Under the pieces are notes generated by a model that saw nothing but the letters and a program-made list of their open reading frames with translations, was not told the origin of the DNA and searched no databases. Below are positions 34,607 through 64,000 of a stretch of 64,000 nucleotides of DNA, one piece after another; the first letter of the stretch is position 1, and each line of letters starts with the position of its first letter. The position numbers and the translations under genes were made by a program. Source of the DNA: Haliclystus octoradiatus (lineage: Eukaryota; Cnidaria; Staurozoa; Stauromedusae; Haliclystidae); assembly GCA_916610825.1 (NCBI GenBank), contig OU744450.1, forward strand, positions 21,503,838 through 21,567,837, given 5' to 3'.

Positions 34607-37600
34607 ATGCCCAAAGTAATTTCTAGAAGTATCGTCTGCTCAGATACTCGTGACAAAGAAGAGTACAACGACGGAGATTCGCAATTGAGTGTTTACTTTT
34701 GCATCTGCGGCCAACTGGCTTTGATTCTGGGTAAGTCTTTACTTGCATAGCTGTTATATACCAACTTTTATTATCCTCTGTAGCATATAATGCAGTACAA
34801 TTCATTTGTATACCTCGCTTTTAGTAAGGTAATACTGATCTTGATCTAGACACACATGAGCCATCTCACGTCTCACGAACTGTGTTTTATTAGTATTATT
34901 TTCTTTGCGTTTTTCAACTATAGTCAGCCGCAACGAAAGGAGAACAGCACAAATGCAACTCCCAGCCGCACAAAATTAATGTTTTAAAGATAAAACTCAG
35001 TCACATATATTGAAAACTCTGCAGTATGGGAATTCATTCATAAATTGTTTACATAGTAGCCTATGACAAGATCTCTCCCAGGCACGACAATAGAATAGGG
35101 CACTAATCACCAAGATTTAATGCGGGTGCTCCACAGCCAGACTTCATTCTTTGTACATGTGCGGGAAATAAAAAATACATCGTAAAAATTGCACGGTTTG
35201 ACGGAAAATGGCCCAACAAAAGTGCGGAAGACGTCATACAATATATGACGTCATGCCGGTTTTTAATGACGTTTTTCAATAGTTTCATGTCTAGTGTTTT
35301 ATGTTTAGTTTGGAGTGGGAATTGTGTTATTTTATTTTCAAATTTAAGCAAACATGAACCAGGTTTTGACAAGTACTGTGGTAAACATGCTGTAGAATTT
35401 ATGATAGTTGATTGGCTAACCTTATTGGTCCGTACGGACGAATAACAAATTGTTTTGATTATTTGTCCGTACGGACGAATAACAAAAAATTTATGTTATT
35501 GGTCCGTAATCTGGGGACGAATACCGACTAAATCCCCATTATTCATACGTACCAATAATAAAAAAAATACATTATTCGTACGTACATACCAACAATTGAA
35601 TAATAAATTATTTGTCCGTTGTATAACTTTGAAAATAAGTTACAAATATCACTTTTTGTCGTAATGTTTATTTTTATTTAAGGGTCAGGTGGTATAGTAA
35701 TTTAAATCACAATTATATCTCTAAGTTGCTACGGTCGGTAGCAACAGTTGTCCTATCAGAGTTGTATACTGTTCTGTTAGTCTTTTTTACAGAAAACACG
35801 TCAAAAATATTGTGAATATATAAAAGCATATTCTTCCTTTCAAATTAATTACGTTCAATATCTTTAAAAGCATCAATCAAATACTTTGGAAACGAATTTT
35901 AATTTCTACAACATCAGAATGGCTGTCTCTACGGCTCTTTGCGGGGGTTCTTTGATGATTGAGGCAAACGCAAACATTTTAAAGAATTTTTATACAGAAA
36001 AACAAATACAGAAAATCGTAACATGAAGCATATTCTTCCTTTCAAATTAGTTACGTTCAAATGTCTTTTAAAGCTTCAATCGAATACTTTGAAAACGCAT
36101 TTTAATTTCTTTTCATATAAAATGGCTGCCTCTACGGCAACGGCTCTTCGATGATCGAGGCAAACACAAATCCTGGAGGGCAGCTTTTTTGGACGTCTTG
36201 TATGTTGTAAGCAAGCAAGTTTGGTATCACCGACAAATAAAGCATTCATGATTGAATTAAATTAACTAAACTAATTGGACAAATAATATTTCATTAGCGA
36301 CCTTCCACGATGAGAAACGACGAAAATATGTTCAGCGTGAAAGTGGCGTCAATTCTTGAGGAATGAAGCCTGGTAACGACCAGCCACTAACAACTCTCCC
36401 TAATCCCCAAGGATCCATGACGAATAATGAAAAAAATCCCTGTTATTGGTCTGTACGGACGAATAACAGAATAATTTTCTTATTGGTACGTACGGACATA
36501 TAAGCACTTCGTAGTTGATTTATGATCAACAAATGATTGATTGATTAATAAAAGAGTAAAGTGAAACATGAGCGAAGTGAGGAAAATTTTTTAAGAATCA
36601 GGCATAGTTTTGGCTTCTATTGTTCATTCTGGTGTTTTATTTTAATAATTAACCTTTTCGTTATTTGATTTTAATGCAAACATGAACAGATTGTGATGAA
36701 CAATGTGGTGAATTTATATGATTGATAGTTTAAAAATAAAAAAAAGATACGCAAGCGAAAATTTTTCAAGGCATCATTCATCGAATCATCATTTGACAGC
36801 AGGGGCGGATCCAGGAAAAAAGCTGACTGTCGCTTTAGGGTCTCCTATAAGAGGGACGAAGCCACTCCCTATTTGGGGGGTCCAGGGGCATGCTGCCCCG
36901 GAAATAATGTTTAAATTTACGAGATAAAAAAGGAGGAGCGGCATGGTGTAATAGCTTCAACAAATCGAATCAATCACCGGGTTTGTTGTTTCTACTTATA
37001 GTTCATGGCAAGAGATAGTCGATCGTAATGTTTTTGGCAAGCAGTTAATATGATTGCAGGTCAGCGAAAAAGCAAATCCTAAATCGTAATAGCTTGTTCT
37101 CTTTTACTTTTTCATTACGACTAGTAACCAATACTTTCTCAAATGTAACTTTTACATTTTTAAACCATAATCTTTTCTCTTCGATAGAGAGATCATTATT
37201 TATCAAACAGCACGTCAAATCTTCCAACAGTGTGATCGGCGATCGCTATCTTGTTTGTTATGGTTCATACGGCATAATCACGGCGTCATTTTTCATGTCT
37301 ACATCGTAATCGATCTTAGTGCTTCACTGCAGCGGCATGGTGCTAAGCAACGATCGTCTCATGCAGCATATTTCAAATTCCAATCCCTCATCTAATGATT
37401 TCATTGGCTTAAAAGACGTTCCACTTAAATTCTGCTGCATGAAAAATGACGTAGGCAGTGTCGCTCAAAAAATATGAAGAGAACTCGTCTGGCTGCCCTG
37501 TTGGCACTAGCAACATATTTCCACAGGGAAAACGCGTGGAGTTGCGTTAAACCACTTCATAAACGTAAAAAGCAAATCGTCGGCGTTTGCACATTTTTGA

Positions 37601-40600
37601 TTGCGTCGAATGGGGATAATGGACAGGGAGATTAAACCAGGAACCCATTGATAGGGGTCGGAAATACAGAATACTGAAAATGAAATACTGAAACTCAATG
37701 GGACAAACGTAAAAGTAGTGAATACGTATTTATCAACTTAAGGAATACAATATTGATAAAATTGCAACCAACGTTGATCAATAATATGAGAACAAAACAA
37801 TTTTTGTAATTTCTTTTAAATGCGCGACAGTTGCGATAGTCTGGATCCGCCCCTGGACAGCCAGGGTGTCTACTACTTTTATTGTGTTTTATTTACATAC
37901 CTTTCAGCAATAAACTGTAATTTATTATTATCAGAATGATGTTAATTTAATAAACCAATCCTTCGTGATAAATAATGTCTCTCACCGATTGTTGAACATA
38001 AAACACGCAGTGTTTATGTTAGCGCTCAAAATAAATGATGTGGCATATATTTAGTTTCAAAAGAGCCGTTGCTTTCACATGTCAATGATGTTAAATTTCT
38101 ATTGCTGTCTTCCAATTTAAACGAAAGTTTGTTGACAAAGTTTTCCTTTACTGCGTAAACTTTACGCGAAACAAAAACCTGGCATATATATTGCAATAAA
38201 TTAATTTGTTCATAAATGTTTCGTTGTTTGAATGAATTGCGCGTTATAGTTTTTCTGTATGTGAAATTATTGCGCGTTTTAACGTCATTTCGACTGCTTG
38301 CAGGGTCGCGGAATAAGACCTCTAAAAATATGCGGGGAGAATCTTCCCGATTCGTATAAAGAATGCAGACTGGCTCCACAGCAAATACTTGTTGACGTTT
38401 GAGGTAAAAATCAATGATATTTCGAGTGCGTCATAGCCATTAATCTGCAGACTGGACCCCATGGGATATTTGAGTGTCTCAAGCCACCCGCAATTTTTAA
38501 AACCAGTCAAACCCTACATAGAATAAAACGATTTTGTTTACTATTTATGTATGTAAACAATCTTTTTTCAGCCCAGGAAAAGGGAAATATATGTTAAAGC
38601 GCCCAATCCCGCAGGCGAATACGACGTGGAAGCTCTGAGATGTTGTTTAACGGTGTCTTACTCAGGGCTTGAATAAGCGCCGGTCATCCGTCAATGACCG
38701 GTAAATGTTGACGTTTGTCCGGTAATTACATCAATTTCCGTATGTTTTAGAACTATTTTGAAACATTTTATTTTACTGTTGTCCGGTAAATTTCCAAAGA
38801 TGATCGGCAAATTGTCGGTTACATCCGCCACAGTGACCTGTAGACTTCTGGCCGTTATTTCAATGCCTGGTCTTACTTAAAGTAGCTCAATTAGAAGTGG
38901 TCCTACCGGTACTCAAAGCCTTTTATAGGCATGATGCCCACCATGATCTGGGATCCTTAACTTACAGTTCCGTGAATTAATGAAATTTTGCAAGAGTTTA
39001 TATTGATAGGCTATTTTGTGAATGTAGATTGTTTATGTGATGTGATATAGTATGTGCCGCTAATGTGTAATCAGATACATCTTGAATGATGTGGCATTGC
39101 TGTTATATTGTATTATAGCTTAGAGTTAATGACGTAAGAAGGAATTGTATTATGTATGGTAGTTAAAATGTAAAAGTTATATATTTTGAGAGAGTCACTT
39201 GAAGTCTGATTCAAGAGACAGACAGAACAAAGTCTACTGTCTCTCTCACACCGACAGCAAAGTTTTACAACATTTTCTCACTATCTAATCGTATTTGCTG
39301 TTTATAGACACTGAGGTACAGAAGCTCCCACTACGCCCAAGAGATCATGCCCGTGTAATTGACGGAAAAAAGCATGCATATAAATTATCAAGTGAAGAAG
39401 GAGATACATGTTTTGTAAAAAGGTAAGAATATCTATGCATGAAGCTGAATCAATATATTTCTTTAGGTTACAAAATTTGCCCCTAAGTATCCACATTTGC
39501 TTCTATTAACAGGGAGAAAGGACTTGAACGTCAATTTCGCCAGAAATGCAAAGGGTATGTAGGTTAACCAATTGTCATCAAATGGTCTTAGCTACTCTTT
39601 TTGATGTTCAAAAGAAATTGTTTATAAATGCTCAAATAAGTAGCCCAACTATAGACCAATACTTCCAGTATTATTCCATACTTTGATTGCGTGAACAAAA
39701 GAAGTAAGAGATTTACAATGCCCTGTTTACAAGGAGGGCGAGTTACCCGGGTAGGCGAGTTACTCGCCTTACCGAGTTAAAATGTGTTGTGTGTTTACAA
39801 GGGTCACCTGAGTAACCCGCCTACCCGAGTTAAATAATTTGAAGCCAATCTAAGCATGCGCGCTGAAATGGAACGATTAGAGAACAAAAGATGTCTACAG
39901 CGGAAACGTTCGAAACAATAGAAAATTATAGCTACCATTTTTTAATTTTAACCCGCCTACCCGAGTTACTCGCCTATATCCGTTTACAAGTCAAAAAGTG
40001 ACAGAAAGTTGTCTCGGGTAGGCGAGTTACCCGGTCTGCCAAGGCGAGTAACTCGGGTAGGCGAGTTACTCGGGTGGGCGAGACAATTTTCTCATTTTGC
40101 TTGTAAACAGAACGCGCATAAACAATAGACCCGGGTAACTCGCCAACCCGAGTAACTCGCCTACCCGAGTAACTCGCCCTCCTTGTAAACAGGGCCTAAA
40201 GGCTGTGTAGAATCCTGCTTTGCAAGTTCGAGGAGGAATATATCCAAGTTTCTAATCTAAGGTTTTCAGAATCTTGTATTATATATTGCAAAGGGAATAT
40301 CACCCAGCTCAGGATATAAAAGAAGTTGCTTTGGAATCAAAGAATTTAAATAGATAGCAGTAGACAACGCTGTGGTTAAAATTACTCAAATCAGCCGCTC
40401 AGAGTATTTCCTCTTTTCTATCAGCTCCAAAACAAAGAAAACCGTAGAAAACACTGACCAAGCCTTAGTTTCAAAAGGTTGGAAGGGTTTTTCTCCCTTT
40501 TGGTCAGGGTCCGACAAAAGTAGGAATCCTGCAATCCTAGATTCCGGAAGGCTAGAGCAAATTGAAAAGAAAATTGATAAATTTATAATTTATTGGTCAA

Positions 40601-43600
40601 ACCTCAACAAAAAGATTCAGAAGGGAATATTGAAATGCCTCTAGGATTCCAGAAGGCTGAAGTTTTTGTCGGACCCTCAGCTTTTGGTGGGACTTTAACC
40701 ACATCCTGCATGTGAAATACTGATAGCAAATTTTGTGTATTTTAGATGTGGTTTATGGTTGTTTTATCAACACGAGAAAAGAAATTGTAAAGTTGTATTT
40801 ATTGTTGACGGTATGTATGATATCTTGGTCCTTGATAATTTATAATTGTATGATCTGTTTCGTAAGCTCCAGAATAGAAATGATGTTTGCCCGAAACTAA
40901 AAACATTTTCAGTCAATGCAGCATAGAATCAAATGTCCAAGAATAACAATAACGATATACATCATAGGCCTATTGCTGCCGCTTGGCAGTCAATGCATAT
41001 CTGTCATGAAATATTCATCATCTTTGCTCTATGCTAATAGAATCATCTCTCCTCTAGAAATGAAAGATTGACATAACAGCAGTCAAGTTTTCTGATGCCA
41101 ATGATATAAACAGAGTAGAACTGAATAATAGTACCCTGATCAGATAGATAATGTTGTATTTTTTTAACTTTCAATAGCTATTCTTGAAAAACTTTGTAGC
41201 TATGGCAGTCAATGTCATGGTTATTGATTTTGTTGTTTGAGTTGATTAAAGTCTAGATAAAAAAAGTTTATTTTTATGACACAAACCAGACTGTTAATCT
41301 GTTGAACAACCCCTTCCCTATTGGTGGGTATTGAGTAACCACAATTTCGAATGTTGTATGAGTCATATGTGTATCTCTTGTCACAAAAGAGTTTGCGTTT
41401 GTAATTCAAGGAACTAAAAGACTCACAGATGATATTCTATTAAAAAGATGAAGAAAAGAATACAGTATATTTTTTTACATCTTTTAAATTTCAACAGGTG
41501 CTTTGGTTAAAAAGAAGGACACCGATGGAAGTGCTGCTCCTGGTGTTGCTATCGTTGCACCCAAAAAGAAAAAGGTAAAGGGATATAAATATACTACTAA
41601 GCTACTAACTCCAAATTCTCAAAGCAGTATAAAGCATCTTATAAGCGCAATGAATATTGAGTGTTTCTAGGTTCATTTTGAACTTTCCTTCGATAATTAG
41701 TACAATGAAACCTGAATACATCAGCCAGCTATGAGAGGTAGATAAATTGACACTATAGAAAATACATGGATAGAATTAGAATTAGAATTAAATAGAAATT
41801 AATTTGGGACATTTCAAGAGTGGTCACTATAGACAGATGGCCACCTTTTAAGCAGAACAAACCATCACAAAATACGTTTGGAAAAATCAGAAGAGTAGTC
41901 CAAGTGTAAAAACTGTGGAAAGAAATATTTGTTTTCAGACTTGTGTGCAATTTCAGCAAAGTCCACGATCAATAAAAAGTTGATCTTACGACTGACACAG
42001 CATGAAATCTGATTGCCACATTTTCATTATAGATTATGATGACTAAACACACAAAAGAATATGGTAAATTTGGTTCTGTTACCGTTTCAACTGTTGATGA
42101 GGAAGAAGAAGAACTTGAACAGGTTTGTTAATGTCTTGAATATGTAATTGGATCTTTTATAACAATACTAGCAATGATCTGCAGCGCTGCTGGGTTGATC
42201 AATTCATTTTCAAGACTGCACGTCTCCGTTACTTAGATTTAGAATTTGATTGACAGATTTCATCAATAGAACAATAGAATAATCGCAAGAACAATAGAGA
42301 ATGGTCAATGATGCGTGTGAAATTGAGAAGGACAAATTGCTTTGTTGTTGTCATGCAAAGTTGGATTACAAAATAAAGATATGTTTTCTTTCGATGCAGG
42401 AAATAGGGAATGGAATATAAAAAACTAAAAGCGTCATTTAACTCGCAGGATAACATTGATTCTAATGATATGTTTACGAAATTTTTACATAACAGCTGAT
42501 AGAGAAAAACGAAAAACAAATCCAGCACGCATACACACACACACGCAGACTTTGAAGTTTAAAGTTTGAAGTTTATATATATAGATTACAGTAAATATAT
42601 TTGTATAGGGTATGTGCATCTGGAATTTGATTTATGTTTGACTTGTTTAAATTACGGAATACGGATATGGTATGCAATATGGGTTTCTATTGAAAAATTT
42701 CTTTCAAATAATGATTGATTTTGGTGTATATTAACTAAAAAAATTGATTGGTAAAGTTCGAGGCCGGTCCTATAAGAAATGATGAAGAATTTGATGTTTT
42801 AATGTGTCGATTTTACTACACATTTAATTTATGACTTCATTATTCAACATTCTTTTAGATCAGTCTGAGAAAAATTTGAATAACGACGTCGCTAAGTAAA
42901 GATGTGACAAAATAGACACATCATAACATCGATATCTCCATCATTTCTTATCGGATCGGCTTTAAACTTTAACCAATCATTTTTTTCAGTTAATATACAC
43001 CAGAATCAATCATTATTTGAAATGAAATTTTTTCAGTAGAAAACCCTATTATTTAATGCTATATTATATGTCCACATTTTCCTTATACTATAATCAAATT
43101 ACAATGTACTACTATTTTCGACTACAGTAAAACCTGTACATAACAGCCAGCTATGAGAAGTAGATAAATTGACCACTATATGCAGGTGGCCTTTATATAC
43201 ATGGTTGATTCAATAGAAAATACTATTTTAGACATATCAAGAGTGACCACTATAGACAGGTGGCCGCTATATAGAGGTGACCGCTATAACAGGTTTGACT
43301 GTATTAGTCAACTATTTCATCAATAGGAAGTTGTAAAATCAGGCTTTTTGTTACAGATTTCATTTAAGTTGAATAAGATATACTTGAATTTAACTTTATT
43401 ATGTTGATCAGCGATAAGAACAAGACACAAGATTTTGCAACAGTTTGATTTAATCTAAAATCATCTTCAGGCAGTAAGAGAGAGAATGAACAATTTTATA
43501 TCGCTTTTATAGAGAATAACTAATTAGTATAATATATAATCTATCGAAATCAGGATTTATTTAACTATAGCAAAATACTGTTTCTTGTTCCTATCGCTGA

Positions 43601-44619
43601 TCAACATAATGGATATTTTATTGATGCATTTAGTTCTTATTTCTTATAAATTGTAATCTTAAATTTTTAGCAAGAAGTTGCTTCATCTTATGCTCACAAT
43701 GCTCGCATTATCGAAAAACAATTACACAAACGCAAAACAGCCCTGCCTAAACATAGCGGTGGCGATGTAAGTAATTTCATTATAATTTCAACTATCTTTA
43801 TCAATTAACTTTATAACTTTATCATTTATTATAATATAAGGCAAACACATGCATGTGAGAGTGCTCAATGTTTGTTAAAACAGAGCATAATATAGAATTG
43901 AAACTTGGAAGTTGAGGCAAAATCATTTCATGTTCTATGCATGCATTAATAGGAGTACTTGGTGGTATGTTTTTAATTTTTTAGTAAACTGACCTCCAAA
44001 TAAACGAGTGAACAGAAAAAGCTTTTGCCTCATCTTTGTTTCAATTCTAACTTTAACATTTATAACTTTTATGACGACAGCAGCGTCTGTATAAAGTTTG
44101 GGCTTTCGAAATCAGAAATTCTTTTAATGTAGTTTGAATTAAAAAAATTAAAATCTCAAAATTTCTTCTTCTGAATTTTCTTTCGCCTTCTGGAATCTGA
44201 GATTGCATGATTCGGGACCAGACCCTAGTCTTGTTTTAATTAAACAAGTAATGTAGTACAGTGAGACCTGTATATAACAGCCATCCAAGAGATGTAGATA
44301 AATTGACCACTATAGACAGATGGCCCTTATATACAGGTTTGATTCAATAGAAAATACTATTTTAGACATTACAAAAATGACCACTATAGACAGGTGGCCT
44401 CTGTATAGAGGTGACCGCTATAACAGGTTTGATTGTATGTCATGCCATTTATCAGGATACTTGACCACTTTTCAACCAAGGAATGATGCTTTCATTTAGA
44501 AAATTTACCAATAATACATCAGTAAATGAACTCTAACATATCAAATTCCCTTTTAGGCACAAGTTGAAAGTGATTTCTCATCGGCAAAGAAATCAAGAGG
44601 AACATTGATTGACAAGTAA
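34607..44619 (+). CDS. STEEP1: STEEP1 (CXorf56 / UPF0428), complete
   Basis: Eight exons give a 223-residue protein, close to the vertebrate length of about 222: 34607-34730, 39308-39422, 39513-39554, 40746-40810, 41498-41574, 42033-42122, 43671-43766 and 44557-44619 (TAA). Every junction is GT-AG and keeps frame. Recognisable blocks are [20 protein letters not shown], the CICGQ motif (Cys32, Cys34), [32 protein letters not shown] with a second Cys pair, [29 protein letters not shown], an acidic EEEEE run, [13 protein letters not shown] and the terminal GTLIDK. In mammals STEEP1 promotes exit of STING from the endoplasmic reticulum and is also found with spliceosomes; the paired cysteines suggest a zinc site. 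Intron 1 is 4.6 kb and full of MITEs. The gene converges on RAD50, about 1.4 kb apart. Confidence 0.92.
35424..36495. mobile_element. Non-coding element with terminal arrays of GTCCGTACGGAC palindromes
   Basis: Both ends carry multiple copies of TTATTGGTCCGTACGGAC followed by GAATAAC (left near 35425-35620, right near 36440-36490). The 12-bp core GTCCGTACGGAC is a perfect palindrome. The interior contains a direct duplication of about 200 bp: segments starting GCATATTCTTCCTTTCAAAT near 35826 and again near 36028, each ending in ATGGCTG(T/C)CTCTACGG. There is no coding potential. It sits in STEEP1 intron 1. Confidence 0.55.
36800..37855. mobile_element. Non-autonomous DNA transposon, CAGGGGCGGATCCAG TIRs
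   Basis: It starts CAGGGGCGGATCCAG and ends CTGGATCCGCCCCTG. GACAG abuts both outer ends (36795-36799 and 37856-37860), a 5-bp direct repeat. The TIR looks hAT-like, but an 8-bp duplication is not seen. No transposase is encoded in the 1,056 bp. Confidence 0.75.
39720..40195. mobile_element. Foldback MITE built of CGAGTTACTCGGGTAGG repeats
   Basis: The TIR GCCCTGTTTACAAGGAGGGC at the left is repeated inverted at the right. Inside, a GC-rich unit close to GGCGAGTTACTCGGGTAGGC recurs many times in both orientations, with plain AT-rich sequence in the middle. The element lies in STEEP1 intron 3 and contrasts sharply in base composition with its surroundings. Confidence 0.75.
40497..40688. mobile_element. 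hAT-like MITE, second copy, 8-bp TSD CTTTTGGT
   Basis: Element 40505-40680 begins CAGGGTCCGACAAAAG and ends with the complementary sequence plus CAG. CTTTTGGT occurs exactly at 40497-40504 and 40681-40688. It is the same family as 20030-20222. Confidence 0.85.
42681..43046. mobile_element. Long foldback element, arms about 150 bp
   Basis: GGGTTTCTATTGAAAAATTT at the left is mirrored by AAATTTTTTCAGTAGAAAACCC-like sequence at the right, and the complementarity continues (AATGATTGATT...GGTGTATATTAACT) for most of the 366 bp. TAT flanks both ends. It lies in STEEP1 intron 6. Confidence 0.7.
43123..43303. mobile_element. Tigger/pogo-like MITE, copy 1 (TA TSD)
   Basis: It runs from CAGTAAAACCTGT to ACAGGTTTGACTG between TA dinucleotides. 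Internal GACCACTATA(G)ACAGGTGGCC repeats and the AATAGAAAATACTATTTTAG centre are shared with the other copies. Confidence 0.75.
43402..43613. repeat. Inverted repeat with degenerate hammerhead-like core
   Basis: ATGTTGATCAGCGATAAGAA at the left is mirrored by TATCGCTGATCAACAT at the right. The minus strand of the left arm reads CCTGAAGATGATTTTAGATT with a 6-bp stem-II-like hairpin, but the GAAA box is eroded. It is probably an old relative of the ribozyme elements. Confidence 0.45.
44257..44437. mobile_element. Tigger/pogo-like MITE, copy 2 (TA TSD)
   Basis: CAGTGAGACCTGTATATAAC to AACAGGTTTGATTG between TA dinucleotides, the same interior as copy 1. It lies in STEEP1 intron 7. Confidence 0.75.
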
Positions 44620-44786
44620 AGAAAACAAAGTCATGTGATTAGTTATTCCGTAAGATATCAAAAATGACATTTGGATGATATCAAAAATGACATTTGGATA
44701 ATTCTCGTAGATGAAAAATTCAATAATGAATACAGTCCCGATGAATCTATTAAAATAATGAAGTTATTATATTTTGTATATAATGT

Positions 44787-44792
44787 AATAAA
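44787..44792 (+). terminator. STEEP1 polyadenylation signal AATAAA
   Basis: AATAAA lies 168 nt after the STEEP1 stop codon in AT-rich sequence, a normal distance for an animal 3' UTR. Confidence 0.6.
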
Positions 44793-45823
44793 TGTACCTA
44801 TATTTTAATATCAAACAAGCCTGTATCCAGACAAAATATTCTCATGAACTATTCAGTCTGTCATCCAATTAAAATGAAACAATAGTTCTATATAGTATAG
44901 GCTACCAGTATTGACTTAAACCCGATGCTGACATAGTAATATGTTATTAACATACTTGTTAATGTCCATCTTCCATTTCTGCTGTGCTTTGTCTATGTAT
45001 TTTAGAATGACCACTAAAAAGAGTAAAACATGTGTATTCAGAAAAAAGACACTGGTTTAAACTGTATTTGAATGAAACTTTAGGTGATATCCTGACCAGT
45101 CCTGGCACCACTTGAGAGCAGAACCATCTATTTTTAAGAGTTTGGACACGTAACTTCTGGGGCTCAATAATCGCCATTTTCATTCAATTGAAAACAACGT
45201 TTTACTTTTGAACAAAAAGTTTTTCAAATTCCTGATATTGATATCCCGCGCTTTGTTCAAATTTCGCGAGCCTAGGTTTGACGGAATAAAAATGGAGTCC
45301 ATAAAATCACGTGGCTGACATCTGTCCAATAGGAGCTAAGAATGGCACATTAAAGAGAGTCCCAACTCTTGTAAATGGATGGGTCTGCTTGAGAGAGCTC
45401 CCTGGGGAATCCTTTTACAGAAAAGAGATGTGACAGAAATTCCAATTATTTGATTTAATGAAACACCTTAAACTCACAAGACAGACCAGCCTTGCCACCT
45501 GCCTATTTCGTGAATGTTTGCATGATTCATTTTGAAAAGAGCTTGGTAAGATGGGAAAGGTGCACTACGCACATACAGGCAAGCTTTTCTACCCCATATT
45601 CTGCTCCATGAAATTGAGAGCTATGGCAGCGGCATACATACTTGAGAAACTAATTAAAAGTTGTCCTGCATTTCTCAAATCGTTGGAGGCCAACTAGATG
45701 CAACCTTGGGTCACATGTCGGATAATTGTTGATGTAGCAAGCCATTTTGCAAAGGTTAGTGATGTGTCAAGCTTGATGGCACAGCTTGAGAAAGTTGCTA
45801 GTTTTTCCTTCAAAACCTTCATA
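44793..45823. other. Convergent intergenic spacer STEEP1/RAD50
   Basis: No gene is recognised in this stretch. Short open frames on both strands lack domains. Confidence 0.4.
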
Positions 45824-45829
45824 TTTATT
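45824..45829 (-). terminator. RAD50 polyadenylation signal
   Basis: TTTATT on the plus strand is AATAAA on the coding strand, 213 nt past the RAD50 stop. Confidence 0.5.
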
Positions 45830-46041
45830 TAATGTATAATGGCCAACTTTCTCCCGTAAATTCCGTAGCCTGTAGGTGAAGGTCATACGTATGGGATCAT
45901 TGACGTAATCACACAGAGTAAGGGAATTTATCTTATACCCTACATGGTGCTTGCAACAGTAATTATACTCTTGCATAGTGACATTCAATGACAACATAAC
46001 ACAACATTAAAATAGGTTACAATTTTGATGTGAAATAATCC

Positions 46042-64000
<17,959 letters not shown>

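Noticed and set aside
41700-41850. Further Tigger-like MITE in STEEP1 intron 5
   Set aside because: Only the left end and parts of the interior can be recognised; the right TIR is missing, so not listed as an element.

Overview
The window is AT-rich nuclear DNA from an invertebrate animal. Evidence: spliced genes with GT-AG introns whose products read as animal RAD50, STEEP1 (CXorf56) and a LOTUS-domain TDRD5/TDRD7-type protein; TTAGGG-type telomere repeats; and a mixed load of PIF/Harbinger, BEL/Pao, Gypsy, Copia, non-LTR, hAT-like and Tigger-like elements. The phylum cannot be fixed from the sequence alone.

Layout. Positions 1-20,000 are a transposon graveyard: a decayed PIF/Harbinger pair (transposase + strand, MADF/Myb-like partner - strand, 0.8-3.4 kb), a broken transposase of a family I recognise but cannot name (3.9-5.8 kb), a frameshifted BEL/Pao retrotransposon (6.4-12.1 kb), a complete-ended Gypsy element with unusually short LTRs and a 5-bp target duplication (14.1-18.05 kb), and a Copia relic (19.0-19.6 kb). 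From 20.9 to 26.0 kb, on the minus strand, lie the first four coding exons of a LOTUS-domain gene. A non-LTR reverse-transcriptase relic (27.2-27.9 kb) and a 450-bp AAT microsatellite follow. A single-exon FERM-domain gene lies at 30.4-31.75 kb. STEEP1 occupies 34.6-44.6 kb on the plus strand in eight exons, and the C-terminal half of RAD50 occupies 46.0 to past 64 kb on the minus strand in thirteen exons. STEEP1 and RAD50 converge, and their introns are packed with foldback and TIR-type miniature elements.

The most interesting content is a dispersed family of elements carrying hammerhead self-cleaving ribozyme motifs. At four places (25.25-25.45, 32.37-32.70, 47.87-49.22 and 53.29-53.60 kb) I see the same architecture: one or more antisense ribozyme units, one sense ribozyme unit, a conserved downstream box (TTTGACTC or close), a conserved tail hairpin (GCTCTG...GAGCACTAT) and an AT-rich end, all flanked by a 14-17 bp direct repeat. 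In the copy inside a RAD50 intron the antisense unit has been amplified into 13 tandem copies of about 90 bp, seven with an intact core. A second RAD50-intron copy places an intact-looking sense ribozyme about 57 nt upstream of a splice acceptor. This resembles Penelope-like pLTR/retrozyme biology but is unusually compact. Activity is inferred from the secondary-structure match, not demonstrated.
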